This document shows positions 50,201 through 63,370 of a stretch of DNA of 64,000 bases, in pieces. A program made the position numbers and the translations under genes. The DNA is taken from positions 27,436,101 through 27,500,100 of the forward strand of contig NC_092677.1 of assembly GCF_964355755.1 (NCBI RefSeq), written 5' to 3'. This stretch comes from Antedon mediterranea. Taxonomy: Eukaryota > Echinodermata > Crinoidea > Comatulida > Antedonidae. Numbering within the stretch: the first letter of the stretch is position 1; each line of letters begins with the position of its first letter. The notes under the pieces are model-generated. The model ran no database searches. It saw only the letters and a program-made list of their open reading frames with translations, and was not told where the DNA came from.

Positions 50201-53200
50201 CAATTATAAGAAATAACAATTGAATACTGATTAAAAAGGTGTAATGTGAGATTACAAGATCAATGTTGACATTTAGTTAGCACATGCAATGCAATCAAGT
50301 CCCACGCAAAATCCTATAATGTATTAACACTAACTATGTCATTTGAGTATGATAGAAAATGGCCATGTGTATGTGATTTGTTTTGAGTTTTTGGACAGTA
50401 TCAGCAGCAAGATGCACCAGTATGTCCACATGACATTATTTATTCAGTATCAAACTCAAAGGCAAGTTCGATAAAACCGTGTATCACATGAGGTGCCTGT
50501 ATTTATGTTAAGTTAGTAGGGTTGGCTTACAGCCTATATGATACAGGCAGAGAGTTGTAATTAAAACTCCCTGATACAGGCACCACATGAGATCCATGTG
50601 ATACTGCAGAATTTGTATGATACTGGACACATAGACCTTTACCAAGAATCAGCTATAGTACAGTAGAGGAAAGTGAATGGGGTCACTATATTATCAATAG
50701 TAGGCTGGTTATTTTTATAAATTAGCTGGGTATCTAGGCCTAGGTGCTGTATACATTATCTACTGATGTATACTAGGAATAGAAGTGCTGGGTGGCTGTT
50801 GACAATTTAAACTCAATCCTCTTGGTAATTGAAAGCAATACAACTATTGGAAAATCTGTAGTCCCACACAAAATCCTATAAATGCATATTTAAAGAATCG
50901 TAGGATATGTATAGCAACTCTTTATTGAATTGTTGCTTTTTATGTATTTTTAATACAGCTCAGATTTCTAAATCAATGTTGAATTGTGCAGTGAGAGCAG
51001 GGAATAATTTCGCCAGTGTAGCATAGCAAAAAGCTATACAAAACAACCTTAATTTTAGAAATGTGTAGCAAGAAATACAATACAAAACTATGTTTCTCGA
51101 CTAAAAAATCAGTTTGATTAGCAATATTGCTATTAAACAAAATTTTAAAATGGAATTTACCCCTGGAGAGAACAGTTTTAAATTGTAACAATCAGAACTA
51201 GTTATAAAAAGCTACTGTACCATCTGCAGTAAATTAATTTAGGTGACTTTAAAATAGAAAGGTGTATAGAGATTAAGGTTAGGTGAATAAAATTAAATGA
51301 AAGGTTACCTTTGAATAGACTATTGAATGAAGCTACTACTATTCATTCAGTATATCGCATGATTTCCAACATTTATAGCCTTGGGTAAAAGTACTTTTGT
51401 GAGCATTGTTTCTGTTTCACTCTTAGGAATACACCATCACCTTTCAGGATATCAAGGATTAGAGGACTATTATTTGGAAATAGACTATAATACCACTAGG
51501 GGGTTTGAGAGATTCTGGTAGAAATGTTAGGACACTTCTGCTTGCTTAAATTACCATTATTGCTATAAGAACATTGCATTTTTAACATTTTCTGTCGCAT
51601 ATTCAACAATGATTTGACTTCTGAAAAAGTCGAACCCATGTCCCAAGCAAACAAGTTAATCACAAAGTTACAGTCAGGGAATAGTTTTCCAGTGTAACAT
51701 AGCAAAACGCTATATAAAACAACTTATTGCTACACATTTCAGAATTGTGTAGCAAAAAATACAATACAAAACTATGTTTCTCTACTCAAAAATCAGTTTG
51801 ATTTTATGCAATATTGCTGAACAAAATTTTAAAATAAAATTTTTCACTGACAGTGCTACAGTAGTAAAGTGTACTGTGTATTAAGACTTAATTCAACTTT
51901 TAAAAATGATGTTTGCTACATTATTATTTTTTCATTAATATTAATATCATTTGATTCTTCTTGTTGTTATTCTTGTTTCATTGAAATAACAAACGATTAA
52001 TGAGGTTAGCATCTGAAATCATTAAATATGAATCTGCTACACCTTTACCGCTTGCATTTGATTAGTATGTGTTTTCCACATGGTTTGTTTGTGTTAATAA
52101 ACTGGTTCAACCACCGTACAACATGTGAGTGTGCCATCGGGCATGTCCGCCGTCGTAGCTTGCATATAGTGATATCAGGTTCGTTCACTGTACGTTTCCT
52201 GCGTGTGTTCCACTGTACGTAGCCTGCGTGTGTTCAACTGCACGTAGCCTGCGTGTGTTCCACTGCACGTAGCCTGCGTGTGTTCCACCATACGTAGCCT
52301 GCATGTGTTCCAATGCACGTAGCCTGCGTGTGTTCCACTGCATGTAGCCTGCGTGTGTTCCACTGCACGTAGCCTGCGTGTGTTCCACTGCACGTAGCCT
52401 GCGTGTGTTCCACTGCACGTAGCCTGCGTGTGTTCCACCATACGTAGCCTGCATGTGTTCCAATGCACGTAGCCTGCGTGTGTTCCACTGCATGTAGCCT
52501 GCGTGTGTTCCACTGCACGTAGCCTGCGTGTGTTCCACTGCACGTAGCCTGCGTGTGTTCCAATGCACGTAGCCTGCGTGTGTTCCACTGCATGTAGCCT
52601 GCGTGTGTTCCACTGCACGTAGCCTGCGTGTGTTCCAATGCACGTAGCCTGCATGTGTTCCAATGCACGTAGCCTGCGTGTGTTCCACTGTACGTAGCCT
52701 GCATGTGTTCCAATGCACGTAGCCTGCGTGTGTTCCACTGCACGTAGCCTGCGTGTGTTCCAGTGCACGTAGCCTGCGTGTGTTCCAATGCACGTAGCCT
52801 GCGTGTGTTCCACTGCACGTAGCCTGCGTGTGTTCCAATGCACGTAGCCTGCGTGAGTTCCAATGCACGTAGCCTGCGTGTGTTCCAATGCACGTAGCCT
52901 GCGTGTGTTCCAATGCACGTAGCCTGCGTGTGTTCCAATGCACGTAGCCTGCGTGTGTTCCAATGCACGTAGCCTGCATGTGTTCCAATGCACGTAGCCT
53001 GCATGTGTTCCAATGCACGTAGCCTGCGTGTGTTCCAATGCACGTAGCCTGCATGTGTTCCAATGCACGTAGCCTGCGTGTGTTCCACCATACGTAGCCT
53101 GTGTGTGTTCCACTGCACTTAGCCTGTGTGTGTTCCACCATACGTAGCCTGTGTGTGTTCCAATGTACGTAGCCTGCATGTGTTCCAATGCACGTAGCCT

Positions 53201-56200
53201 GCGTGTGTTCCACCATACTGTACGTAGCCTGTGTGTGTTCCACTGCACTTAGCCTGCGTGTGTTCCAATGCACGTAGCCTGCATGTGTTCCAATGCACGT
53301 AGCCTGTGTGTGTTCCACCATACGTAGCCTGTGTGTGTTCCACTGCACTTAGCCTGTGTGTGTTCCACCATACGTAGCCTGTGTGTGTTCTACCATACAT
53401 AGCCTGGTTACATACTATCAAGCCATTGAGAAATTATTTTGAATGATTCCTTCATGATTAAACATTGAATGAATGAATGAATGAACATTGGTTGAAGTTG
53501 AGGTTAAATTGAGGTCAAAATACGCTTGATGGATTAGAAATCTGATTTTTATATTTTTAGTTTTCATCTGTATATTTATTACATTTTTGTATCAAAAGAA
53601 CAAATCTTATTTGCATTTAGTTAAAATCATATTCCTATTTTCATCAAATTCTAACGATTTCTTAACAAATGTTTTTTAAAAACCGATTAATGATTGTTCC
53701 TAGTTCTATTGTGAGTTTCAACAAACGACCAACTGCTAATGAGTTCTGTCACATTGACCTTTGAAGAAATATTTCTAACACTAATCAGCACAAATAAACC
53801 CACTTATAGTAGCAATGTTTATATGTAGTACAGTACTACTAATGTTGATCATAGAACTATAAAATAGTTTTCTTTGTGCTCTGTCTAAATAAAAATACTG
53901 TACGTCATCATCAGAAAAAATGAATTTGGTTTGGTTCATTCCTGCAGGTGAATAAGAGGTTCCAGATACTGAGAAGGCTCAGGCTAAAGGCTCGGGCAGC
54001 GTCATACAATGGGGCCCGACAAGTCGTCTTGTCGGGAGAAAATTAAACATGTTCAATGTTCTCCCGATGACCTAACAACTTGAAACCTAGACATAAGTCA
54101 AGACGTTTCGTCGGGCCTTCTCGTACGATGCTGTCTGAGTTGGCCTAAGTTGCTAACCTCAGTTAATTTGTTTGGACAGCTGGATTGATCGAAGAAGTAT
54201 AGTAGGGCCACATTTCGGTTTGGGTGTTGGATTATTTTCGCTTTTCCAATTTCCTTTTCATTCATGTTTTTTTCAATGCCTTTGTTGTTTTTTTTATCTA
54301 AATACTTCTTAAACCATGACTAAAATAATGTAATTATTATGCTTTTGTTTGTTTCCAGGTGATGGCCCATTGCTTCCTACTTATGCTGCAAACCCAATGT
54401 CAATTCTTCAACTCTGCCTCTCAAGTATTTGAGCCGCTGGTTCGGTTTCAGAGTTTAGAGGATTTCTTTGTTGGAGATAACAGGGATGAAATTCTTAAAG
54501 AAGCATGTGCCTCATGGCTTAGAATGTCACAGGTATTGTATGCTTATTTTGTTGTAGTTAAGGAAGCTATCACAACGCTTACAAGCATGTGCCTCGTGGC
54601 TTAGAATGTCACAGGTACAGTATTGGATGCTTATTTTGTGGTAGTTAAGGAAGCTATCACAACACTTACAAGCATGTGGCTTAGAATGTCACAGGTATTG
54701 TATGCTTATTTTGTTGTAGTTAAGGAAGCTATCACAACGCTTACAAGCATGTGGCTTAGAATGTCACAGGTATTGTATGCTTATTTTGGGATAGTTAAGG
54801 AAGCTATCACAACGCTTACATGCATGTGCCTCGTGGCTTAGAATGTCACAGGTATTGTATGCTTATTTTGTGGTAGTTAAGGAAGCTATCACAACGCTTA
54901 CAAGCATGTGCCTCATGGCTTAGAATGTCACAGGTATTGTATGCTTATTTTGTTGTAGTTAAGGAAGCTATCACAACGCTTACAAGCATGTGCCTCGTGG
55001 CTTAGAATGTCACAGGTATTGTATGCTAATTTTGGGGTAGTTAAGGAAGCTATCAACAACGCTTACAAGCATGTGGCTTAGAATGTCACAGGTATTGTAT
55101 GCTTATTTTGTGGTAGTTAAGGAAGCTATCACAACGCTTACAAGCATGTGGCTTAGAATGTCACAGGTATTGGATGCTTTTTGTTGTAGTTAAGGAAGCT
55201 ATCACAACGCTTACAAGCATGTGCCTCGTGGCTTAGAATGTTATTGGATGCTTTTTGTTATGTATGATGTATTGTTTTTTGTTCTAAAATTCTTTAAAAT
55301 AACACACTATATTTACTACACTGTAGAAACCAGAAGATATAAGTTAGAAATTGAGGGTTTGAATTGAAACTAAAATTTGAACTGAAATAAAATTTATTCT
55401 GAAGCATTTGTATTTATTCGCTATCATCAATTTTGTTTCTAAATCAATGAACTTATAACACTCAAAGTGATGAAATAAATCAAGACGTGAATACAGCGTA
55501 CTACAATAACCAGAAGCATTATTGACGATGTGTACAGCAGCAGTATGGATTGTTGTACATATTCATGATTGACGATGTGTACAGCAGCAGTATGGATTGT
55601 TGTACATATTCATGATGTGTACAGCAGCAGTATGGATTGTTGTACATATTCACGATGTGTACAGCAGCAATATGGATTGTTGAACATATTCACGATTAAC
55701 TCCAAAAATGTTAATGAGGTTATAGGATTATGTAGTACAAGAAAGACGTGAGGCTAAAGTCATTATTTACATTATGAAAGAATGTATGAGAAGATAAAGG
55801 TTTAAGTTCAGTACTAAAGTTTGTTTCTAATTAAATACCATCCACTATTTGAAATATTTTTTTTTATTTGTGATAATTTAAACTGAACCTCTCCAGTTTG
55901 ACGCTCCATTTTCCCTAATTAAATTCTAGCAATTAAATTAAGTAATTAAGATGATTTTTAATTAAAGATTTCTTAAAATAGATTTTAGATGATATAAACA
56001 CTCAAACTACTTGTTTATGTTTTTTAAAATGCATGATGTGTTTATGTTTTTTCAAAGCATGGTGTGTTTATGTTGTTCAAATGCATGATGTGTTCTTCCA
56101 AATACATGATGTGTTTTTGTTTTTTCAATACATGATGTTTTTTCAAATACATGATGTTTTTTTGTTTTTTTTCAAATGCAGACGACAAAAACATTGAGAA

Positions 56201-59200
56201 GAGGCGATTCAACTGCAATTGGAGAATTTGTAAACGTTTGCAAAAATGAAGGTCAAAATGAAAATCCAAAAATGGTTGAATATAAACAAAGACTGGATGC
56301 TCTAATATTGGTTAGTACATTCTATTGTTTTGTAACAGATTTGAATGTTACCAAATGTTAAGCTCTGTTTACACTATCAAACTTTATGTGAAAAAAAATG
56401 ATGTGCCCATATATGGACATGAGGATGTCATAGCACTACCATATTTAGGCATATCACTTCCATATTTGAGCACATCACATTCTGTGTAGACAGAGCTTTG
56501 ATATAATGATACCAAGTGGTGGCGCTGTAGCTTGGTGGTAACAAGCTTGCCTTCCAATCCCAATGTTCAATCCTAACCTAGTTCTAACTCATGACACTTT
56601 CTACTCTTTTTCTTAAAACTTAAAAGAGATTTAGTTTATATATCAATTATTATATTTAGTTTATTTATTAAATTATTATAGTTTTAATATATCCTGTAAA
56701 TGCTGAATTTACATGCTGTTATGTGTATGAAATAAAAATTAAAAATAGATATATGCAATCTTTACACTGTGCCAAATATGTTGTTTTTCAGACCTACAAA
56801 TATGAATTTGTTTTGTTACCAAAGACTGAATTCACAATAATTGGTGGCTTTCACCAACACCCACAATGCTCGGCACTGGTGCTAAATGGCTATTGTCCAG
56901 ACCAAATACAGAGTCTCTTGAGCCAATCACAATCTGTATTAGAAGAAATGCTAAGGTATAAGCCAAAGAGCCAATCAGAGATGCCGAACCAAGAGGAGTT
57001 GGTAAAGAGATTGCAGACAAGCCTTGAAGATGTGACGATCCAAGTGGACGGGGAAATCTGCAAACAGAAGTCATCGGATAAAAATAACTTCTACAAAATA
57101 ATGGTGAGTTAAAGATAAGTAATGTACCATGTGGGTAGGGGTTTTCTGTAAAGTACATACATTGCCGCTTGTTCATTTTACAGAAGAGTGTCCCCTGAAT
57201 AATGGTGTCCCAAAAGAAGAGGGTCTGCCTCCCTTTGCTATTATTGGATTTTAATTTACTTGCTTAGTTTTTATTGTCTTTGTACTATGATTATAATTAT
57301 GTATGTATTTATGTAGTGTATGATGAATGGAAAGAAAGAGAAAATAAAAAAAAGAAGAAAAGTTCCAGTACTTGTTATATTTCATATTTTCAGGATTTGT
57401 TAACAAATTTAGCGAAGAAAACAATAAAACAGAATGGACTGAAACAAGATGCGAGGTTGATGGCATTAAGACTTTTATCTGAGATGAGTCCTCATTCAAC
57501 TCATACTCAAAGTCATATTGCTGCTAACATTCTATTTGGCTTGTCCAATTTGGTGAGTAGTTTATATGCATTATTATATTATAACAAAAATTGGTGAATT
57601 AAATATCACCACTACCTAGACCTTTCACCCTTGTGAAGTGGAGTTAATTTTGTTCTATAAATGTAACATTAATATTAATAATAATACATTTCTTTATATA
57701 AATTGGTTAAGTTTTCAGACCAGTAAGTTGTAATATTGGTGTCGTTGAGGGTAGTGTGTTTCATTGCATCTTTGAAGATGACCCCTTCCCTTTTTTATTT
57801 TTCTGGCTCTTGAAGATGTCATTATAAATGTGTTAAATTCCCCCCCCCCCCTTTACTTTATTTAATATAATAATTCAATTGTTGTTATTAGTTTTGAGAG
57901 CTCTTTAAATTTATTAATCTCACACATGTATTATAACAATAATATTCCACCATTTTCATACTTGGCACTTATTTTTGTTAGATTTCAATTGAGCAAGTGC
58001 CGATTGAAAACGATTTTCACAACTATCTGCAAGTGTCTTCCAACGGTGCGTTGCTGATAATTGAGGTACCTAGCGTCTGGTGTCTGAAGATAGTGATACC
58101 GGACTCACCACCTGAGATGCAGCTGTGTATCCCATGTCAATCACTTTTAGGCAAAGTGGAAGTTGTTTATACTGTCAAGTTTGATGTTGTAAAATGGAGT
58201 GATGGAAAGTAAGTGTACCTTTTTTTCTTTTTAAACATAAGTGACCATTTTTAATGTTTAATTTGTATTGATATCCACTTTATTTAGAGAGGGTAACGCT
58301 TCCAGATGAACCTGCAAGCTAGCTAATATCCTCTTTAAAATGACACCATATAAACATATATCATACTTAACTAATCTAAACTCTTTACAATATAAAATAC
58401 TGCTGTTCCTAATTCAAAATCTAGACATTTTATAAATTATGTATATTACTTCCTCCCGCTGAATTATGTACTTTTTGAATTTTCTGAATATATATTATTA
58501 TATATTGTGTTCTAAAACCACATGAATAAAAATGATAGAGAATGATACGAAAGAAAAATATGTATATGTCTATGCACACTTCGACCAATAACCTCTCTGA
58601 TTACTGTTAGTGTGCTATGTCGCAAGACGTTCAGAGTTCATGATATTGATATTCATCATGATGATATTATTAGAGTAGCAAAATTATTAACAGTAATAAT
58701 CATTTTTTGAACGACAGAAAACAAAATCTACCAATCATACAAGTGAAGCTTTGTAAAGAATTGGAAGATAATGTCCATCACGTGGTCAAACGACAGAACC
58801 AACATGCCAGCAGCCCACAATCGGTTCTGGACTCACCCATCAGTAACCTTAGAAAGAAGTTTGCTAAGCTGAACACAAAGTTTAACAAAAAAATATCATC
58901 CAGCTCAAATAAAAACATGAAAGAAAATAACAAACGGCAAGAAAATATTGAGAAGACTAAACTTGTGCCAAGTACAAATGTAAGTGTTTATTTATCAATA
59001 TTTAATTTGAATTAACTTGGTGAGAGACTTATTAATAAAGCTCTGTCTACACTATCAAACTTTATGTGACAATAAATTGATGTGCCTATATATGTCATAT
59101 CACTACCATATTTGGGCATATCACTACCATATTTGAGCACATCACACTGTAGAATCTTCAATCAATTAGACCAGAGAAGCATCTTGTTCAAATAACAAAT

Positions 59201-61441
59201 AAAGTGTGTACCACATTTGCAAGTACACAGTTTTTAATGCCTATTTCATTATATTTAGTGGAGGTTTTTATCTCTGTCAGTTGATTTAAAATAAAGAACA
59301 TTTTTGGTTTTTTAAATTTATTTATTTTTTCCTGTAGGAACAACAGCAGCAAGATGGCCAAGTTAAAGTGTTAGTGAGCCCTCTAGTGACCATTACCTCG
59401 TCCGATAATAATGATACTAACAGCACACCTTGGTCAGATGAAAGTAAGGTTATACCAAAGAGATTGAATAATTAACTAGAGTCTGCAATATACAGCAGCG
59501 ATGTGATACCAATAGGGCAGGTGCTAAAATGGCTGCCACATATCTATACTCTTTGTGTGTGTTTTAAGACACCACAATTTAACATTTGGACATACAGTGA
59601 ACTTTAAAACAAATTAAATGTAATATGTCATCTATTAAAATTTCAGTAATATTAACATTTTTCAGGTGCAGAAAAAACCAAAGGGTTTGCCACTGATGTG
59701 GAAGTACAGAGCATAGTTGATTTGTTATCAGGAGGACTAAAACCACCAGTTCACTCTACTCAACTCCCAAAAACACACCCTGAAACTTTAATGGTTATAG
59801 CAAATACCAACCACCAACAGGAAGGTCACAGCCCTGGATGGAATACGCAAACAAAAACTACCCCCACCTATGGTAATTTCAACCCTCACTACCAAGAGGA
59901 TGAATACTCTGATAAAAGGTGGGCTAATTCTGGCGTTTACCCAACCCAGCAACCTGGCAAGACTAAGGGTATCGAGCACACTGGGGAACAAATTGAGTTT
60001 GCACAATATTTAGCTAAGAACTTTTTTAAGAAGCAAGGGGGATTGGCTGATGAAGGTCACGCATTAAGCCTAGCCTCTCAGTGGAGTATGAGTGAAGGCA
60101 AGATGAATAGGACATGGCCCTCTATTGACCCACATGCTGCTGATGGGTAGGTTTACTTTCTTTTGTTATGGACCTTTTGATTTAAGACGGGCCCTCTGGG
60201 ACACCATACTTTGACTGAAGTAAATATTTAAATCAGTTAGACTTAGGATCCACGAATTTTGTGTAGCTGGACCTAGAATTAGCCCAAATTGCAGAGGAAC
60301 CAATGAGGGAGGCATCCCAATGTCATGTGAACGGCATCCCAATGTCATGTGAACATAATGTAGACCTAATTAATAGTTTCCAGGTCATAGGTCATCGAAA
60401 TTCAAAATCTCCCTAGTTTTAATTTGGCTAAATATCTTTCTCTCTCATACTTAACGTAGATTCTGATTGTTAAAAATGTTGAATATGTTTTTTTATTAGG
60501 TCTGACATCATCAACCATAGCTGGCCTATGGGGCATGACTCTGGTAGCTCCAGTGATGGGGAAGAATCGGCCAGTGGAGATACCTACTCTATGGGGCTAG
60601 GTTTATCAGGGCCTGGCCTTATGGCTTCTGTCAACAGAAGGTGAGTACAACAACTAAGTTTTTAGAATAAGTGTGTTTAGGAGCAGAGCAATGTTGATAC
60701 CACTATGGTCGCTTAATTCTGCCTCCAACTGAATTACTTTTTATATGCCAGTCAGATGTATACAGTTGGTAGTTATTTATGATTTAAGTGGACGTTCTCA
60801 ACTCCTACTAGACTCATCTACCTGGTTGACCACTGTAAGTTAGATGTTAATTAATTTATTTTTTGTAGACGGCATAGTAGTGGTGGAGAGGAGAGTTTAC
60901 ATATTCCAGGTGTCTTTAATGCTATTACTGAACCACCTGTGAAGTACCCATCTGCTCTGCTTGATGTTCAGTTGGTGAGTATTTATCATTTTCTTATTGG
61001 CTGAACTGTTCTTATTGTCTGTCAACTGTAACATTACAAATAGATAGTGAGATAAATGTTTAATGTATGAAGTAATTGAAGATAAGTAAATTATTTTTGT
61101 TTTAGGATCCTAAGTCTGTTCGAACCTGGCCTCCTAAGAATGCATGGCAGAGGCCTTCTTCACCCCAGCCACCAAACAACAATCAATATATAGTCAACCA
61201 CCAGGAACAGCTAGACGTACATCGACCCCTGCAGGCACAATGGAGTGATCCATTATCAGTTCGTCATTCAAACGTTTGGGGACCTGCAACAGGATCGACC
61301 CCTGTCTCTCCTGCTTCATCATTTACGTCTTTGACCACACCTCAACCTCACGGTCAGCGTCCAAAATCAACTAGCCCTCGGCCTCATCCACGATTAGATA
61401 GGAAATACGCATATAACGTCCATCAATTCCAGTCGCGATAG
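44290..61441 (+). CDS. Unrecognised 934-residue protein, helical N-terminal half and low-complexity C-terminal half
   Basis: Twelve coding exons: 44290-44661, 54359-54532, 56182-56310, 56792-57103, 57394-57552, 57982-58208, 58718-58979, 59338-59443, 59666-60146, 60500-60640, 60869-60974 and 61106-61441, all GT-AG and in frame. The first 450 residues or so are largely helical in character (for example CLQAMRNLCQSANNMAEGF, EELVKRLQTSLEDVTIQ), followed by a folded-looking segment (ALLIIEVPSVWCLKIVIPDS). Next comes a basic stretch (LRKKFAKLNTKFNKKISSSS), then a Ser/Thr/Pro/Gln-rich tail with repeated Trp-Pro motifs (RTWPSIDPH, HSWPMGHDS, RTWPPKNAW). There is no signal peptide or membrane segment, so it is probably cytoplasmic or nuclear. 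I do not recognise the family. Exon 2 is followed by a tandem array of copies of its own 3' edge. Confidence 0.85.
44720..44877. mobile_element. Foldback element family B, copy 5
   Basis: Starts aaagcttggttcccactaga and ends ccgggaaccacgcttaa; ttgaccaatcgc and cattggtcaa lie inside. In the first coding intron of the 934-residue gene. Confidence 0.85.
49105..49610. repeat. 28-bp minisatellite, about 18 copies
   Basis: Unit tgatctagccctatttctaa gttttcat, with variation between ccctatttc, ccctatatc and acctatttt. Confidence 0.96.
51000..51160. repeat. Dispersed direct duplication, copy 1 of 2
   Basis: ggaataatttcgccagtgta, gcatagcaaaaagctataca, gtagcaagaaatacaatac, gttt ctc...aaaaatcagtttgatt recur at 51675-51845 in the same orientation with about 10 percent divergence. 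Confidence 0.88.
51675..51845. repeat. Dispersed direct duplication, copy 2 of 2
   Basis: gggaatagttttccagtgta, acatagcaaaacgctatata, gtagcaaaaaatacaatac and aaaaatcagtttgatt match the copy at 51000-51160. Confidence 0.88.
52198..53405. repeat. 25-bp minisatellite, about 48 copies
   Basis: Unit agcctgcgtgtgttccactg cacgt with limited variants (caatg, ccata, gcatg). It contains no stop in any minus-strand phase, so three overlapping minus-strand frames of about 300-390 codons stay open. Variants are arranged in longer repeated blocks. Confidence 0.97.
53975..54150. mobile_element. Foldback sequence, possibly a single-copy MITE
   Basis: ggctcgggcagcgtcatac, atggggcccgacaagtcgtc on the left pair imperfectly with gacgtttcgtcgggccttc, tcgtacgatgctgtctgag on the right; the centre has cttgtcgggagaa and ttctcccgatgacc. 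Confidence 0.7.
54498..55252. repeat. Tandem copies of the exon-2 3' edge with splice donor, about 9-10 units of 75-83 bp
   Basis: Each unit contains gcatgtgcctcgtggcttag, aatgtcacag|gtattg (the end of exon 2 and its donor), then atgcttattttgttgtagtt, aaggaagctatcacaacgct, taca. Several units lack seven bases (cctcgtg). The stretch ttattttgttgtag also resembles a splice acceptor. Confidence 0.95.
55520..55695. repeat. Tandem repeat, four copies of about 37-45 bp
   Basis: Unit gatgtgtacagcagcagtat ggattgttgtacatattca(tgattgac), directly downstream of the exon-edge array. Confidence 0.93.
56358..56499. mobile_element. Foldback element family A, copy 11
   Basis: Left terminus ttaagctctgtttacactatc; core CCATATATGG followed by duplicated ccatattt segments; right terminus tgtgtagacagagcttt. 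In an intron of the 934-residue gene, abutting a SINE. Confidence 0.82.
56516..56710 (+). mobile_element. tRNA-derived SINE, copy 2
   Basis: gtggcgctgtagcttggtgg (A-box region) and ttccaatcccaatgttcaat (shortened B-box region), with the same tail (atcctgtaaatgctgaattt) as the copy at 10399. Inserted next to a family A element. Confidence 0.78.
59036..59153. mobile_element. Foldback element family A, copy 12 (right end truncated)
   Basis: Left terminus taaagctctgtctacactatc; core with CCATATTTGG; ends at catcacactgtaga. In an intron of the 934-residue gene. Confidence 0.8.
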
Positions 61442-62380
61442 CATGCAATACACTAATCATTCACGAGCACAAAACATGTATATAAAGTTCATATATTCCA
61501 CATAAATTATTAAATGCATGCATAAATTATATAAAAATATGTATACGTACTATATTTACTCAAGTGTAATCCCACCCTCTTCAGAATAGCAAGTGCGCTT
61601 TTGTTTGAAGACTTATACCCAAATCATTTTGCTTTTTTTTTTTGTTGGTTTTACTATTTGTTTTTGTTTCTGTTTTGTCATTAGTTTCAGGCTCTATGAG
61701 CATGTGTCGTTATGGATGTGTATGTGTACTTGGCGTTAGATATACACTACATTTGCTATTAATTAATTAGCATGTGATGTTTTAATATGTCTTTATTTGA
61801 CACCCAATATTAATTTAGTTCTATTGTTAATCCCAAAAATACACAAATGCAAAATGTTATACAGTTTATTGGAACTTGTGATGAATATAAATGCAATAAT
61901 AATATTAGTATAAAATGTAGTTAAATTCTGAATATTGGAACAAAGTTTTCACTTTCTACATTGTTGCAAAAAGTCTAAAGAACAACAATAATGTTTTATA
62001 ACTTTGGGTAAAGTGTGTTTTTCTTTCATTCTGTAGTGTTTCCCTCCTTGTAGTCGATGCTAAACAATTACGCTCATTTTGATTTTGTTATATATAATAT
62101 ATTGTGAATGTAATACATGTGTAGGGCTTTACTGAATTCTATTTGCAACACTATTCAAATTGCTGCAGATTTGATTTTATATTTATGCATGGAATACTGA
62201 CTCTTGAAATAAGTAACAAAATCTTTGCATTTTTAATATCTAAAAGGTAGATATAGACCTGTATTTCTTTAAATCTTTAATATCTAAAAGTTAGATCAAT
62301 CGTAAAATAAAATTATTTTAATTTTTTTCTGTACATACTTCGGGATTTTACACAATGTAGTTTTGAATATCATTAGTTTA

Positions 62381-62650
62381 GATATGAATATTCATTGCAG
62401 TTTAAAAATGATGTGAATATTCATTAGGAAGTTTAAAAATTTAAATGAATATTCATTAGGAAGTTTAAAAATGATGTGAATATTCATTAGGAAGTTTAAA
62501 ATTGATATGAATATTCATTAGGAAGTTTAAAATTGATATGAATAATTATTAGGAAGTTTAAAATTGATATGAATATTCATTAAGAAGTTTAAAATTGATA
62601 TGAATATTCATTAGGAAGTTGAAAGTTAACATGAATATTCATAAAGAAAG
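62381..62650. repeat. 31-bp minisatellite, about 8 copies
   Basis: Unit gatatgaatattcattagga agtttaaaatt, with gatgtg variants in the first copies. Confidence 0.95.
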
Positions 62651-62759
62651 TTGAATATTCAAATTAATAATATAGTTGTTTGCAATTGTGATATACAGAT
62701 TAATGTATTTTTTATTTTGCAAAATTTATAATGTTTTGGATAATTTAGAATATTTAAAT

Positions 62760-63370
62760 GTGGGATGATGTCATCCAATTGTGTGGTGATGTCATTCAAT
62801 TGTGTGGTGATGTCATTCAATTGTGTGGTGATGCCATCCAATTGTGTGGTGATGCCATCCAATTATATGGTGATGTCATCCAATTGTGTGGTGATGTCAT
62901 CCAATTGTGTGGTGATGTCTTTCAATTGTGTGGCGATGCCATCCAATTGTGTGGCGATGCCATCCAATTGTGTGGTGATGTCATCCAATTGTGTGGTGAT
63001 GTCATCCAATTATGTGGTGATGTCAACCAATTGTGTGGTGACGTCATCCAATTATGTGGTGATGTCAACCAATTGTGTGGTGACGTCATCCAATTGTGTG
63101 GCGATGCCATCCAATTGTGTGGTGACGTCATCCAATTGTGTGGTGATGTCATCCAATTGTGTGGTGATGTCATCCAATTATGTGATGATGTCATCCAATT
63201 ATGTGGTGATGCCATCCAATTGTGTGGTGATGTCATCCAATTGTGTGGTGATGTCATCCAATTATGTGATGATGTCATCCAATTATGTGGTGATGCCATC
63301 CAATTATGTGGTGATGCCATCCAATTATGTGGTGATGTCATCCAATTGTGTGGTGATGTCAACCATTTTC
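62760..63370. repeat. 21-bp minisatellite, about 28 copies
   Basis: Unit gatgtcatccaattgtgtgg t. As 21 is a multiple of 3, two plus frames and one minus frame stay open throughout (CGDVIQL-like, VMSSNCV-like and HNWMTSP-like periods). Not regarded as coding: no splice context, and all frames are equally conserved. Confidence 0.96.

Larger units (their letters stand above)
44662..54358. other. First coding intron of the 934-residue gene (9.7 kb)
   Basis: No exon seen. It holds a family B element (44720), a 28-bp minisatellite (49105-49610), a dispersed 165-base duplication (51000 and 51675), a 25-bp minisatellite (52198-53405) and a foldback sequence (53975-54150). Most of the rest is AT-rich. 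Confidence 0.75.

Noticed and set aside
53948-54055. Possible exon after ttcctgcag with gtgaataagaggttccag
   Set aside because: It is out of phase with exons 1 and 2 of the 934-residue gene, which join directly in frame, and the region is a foldback sequence.
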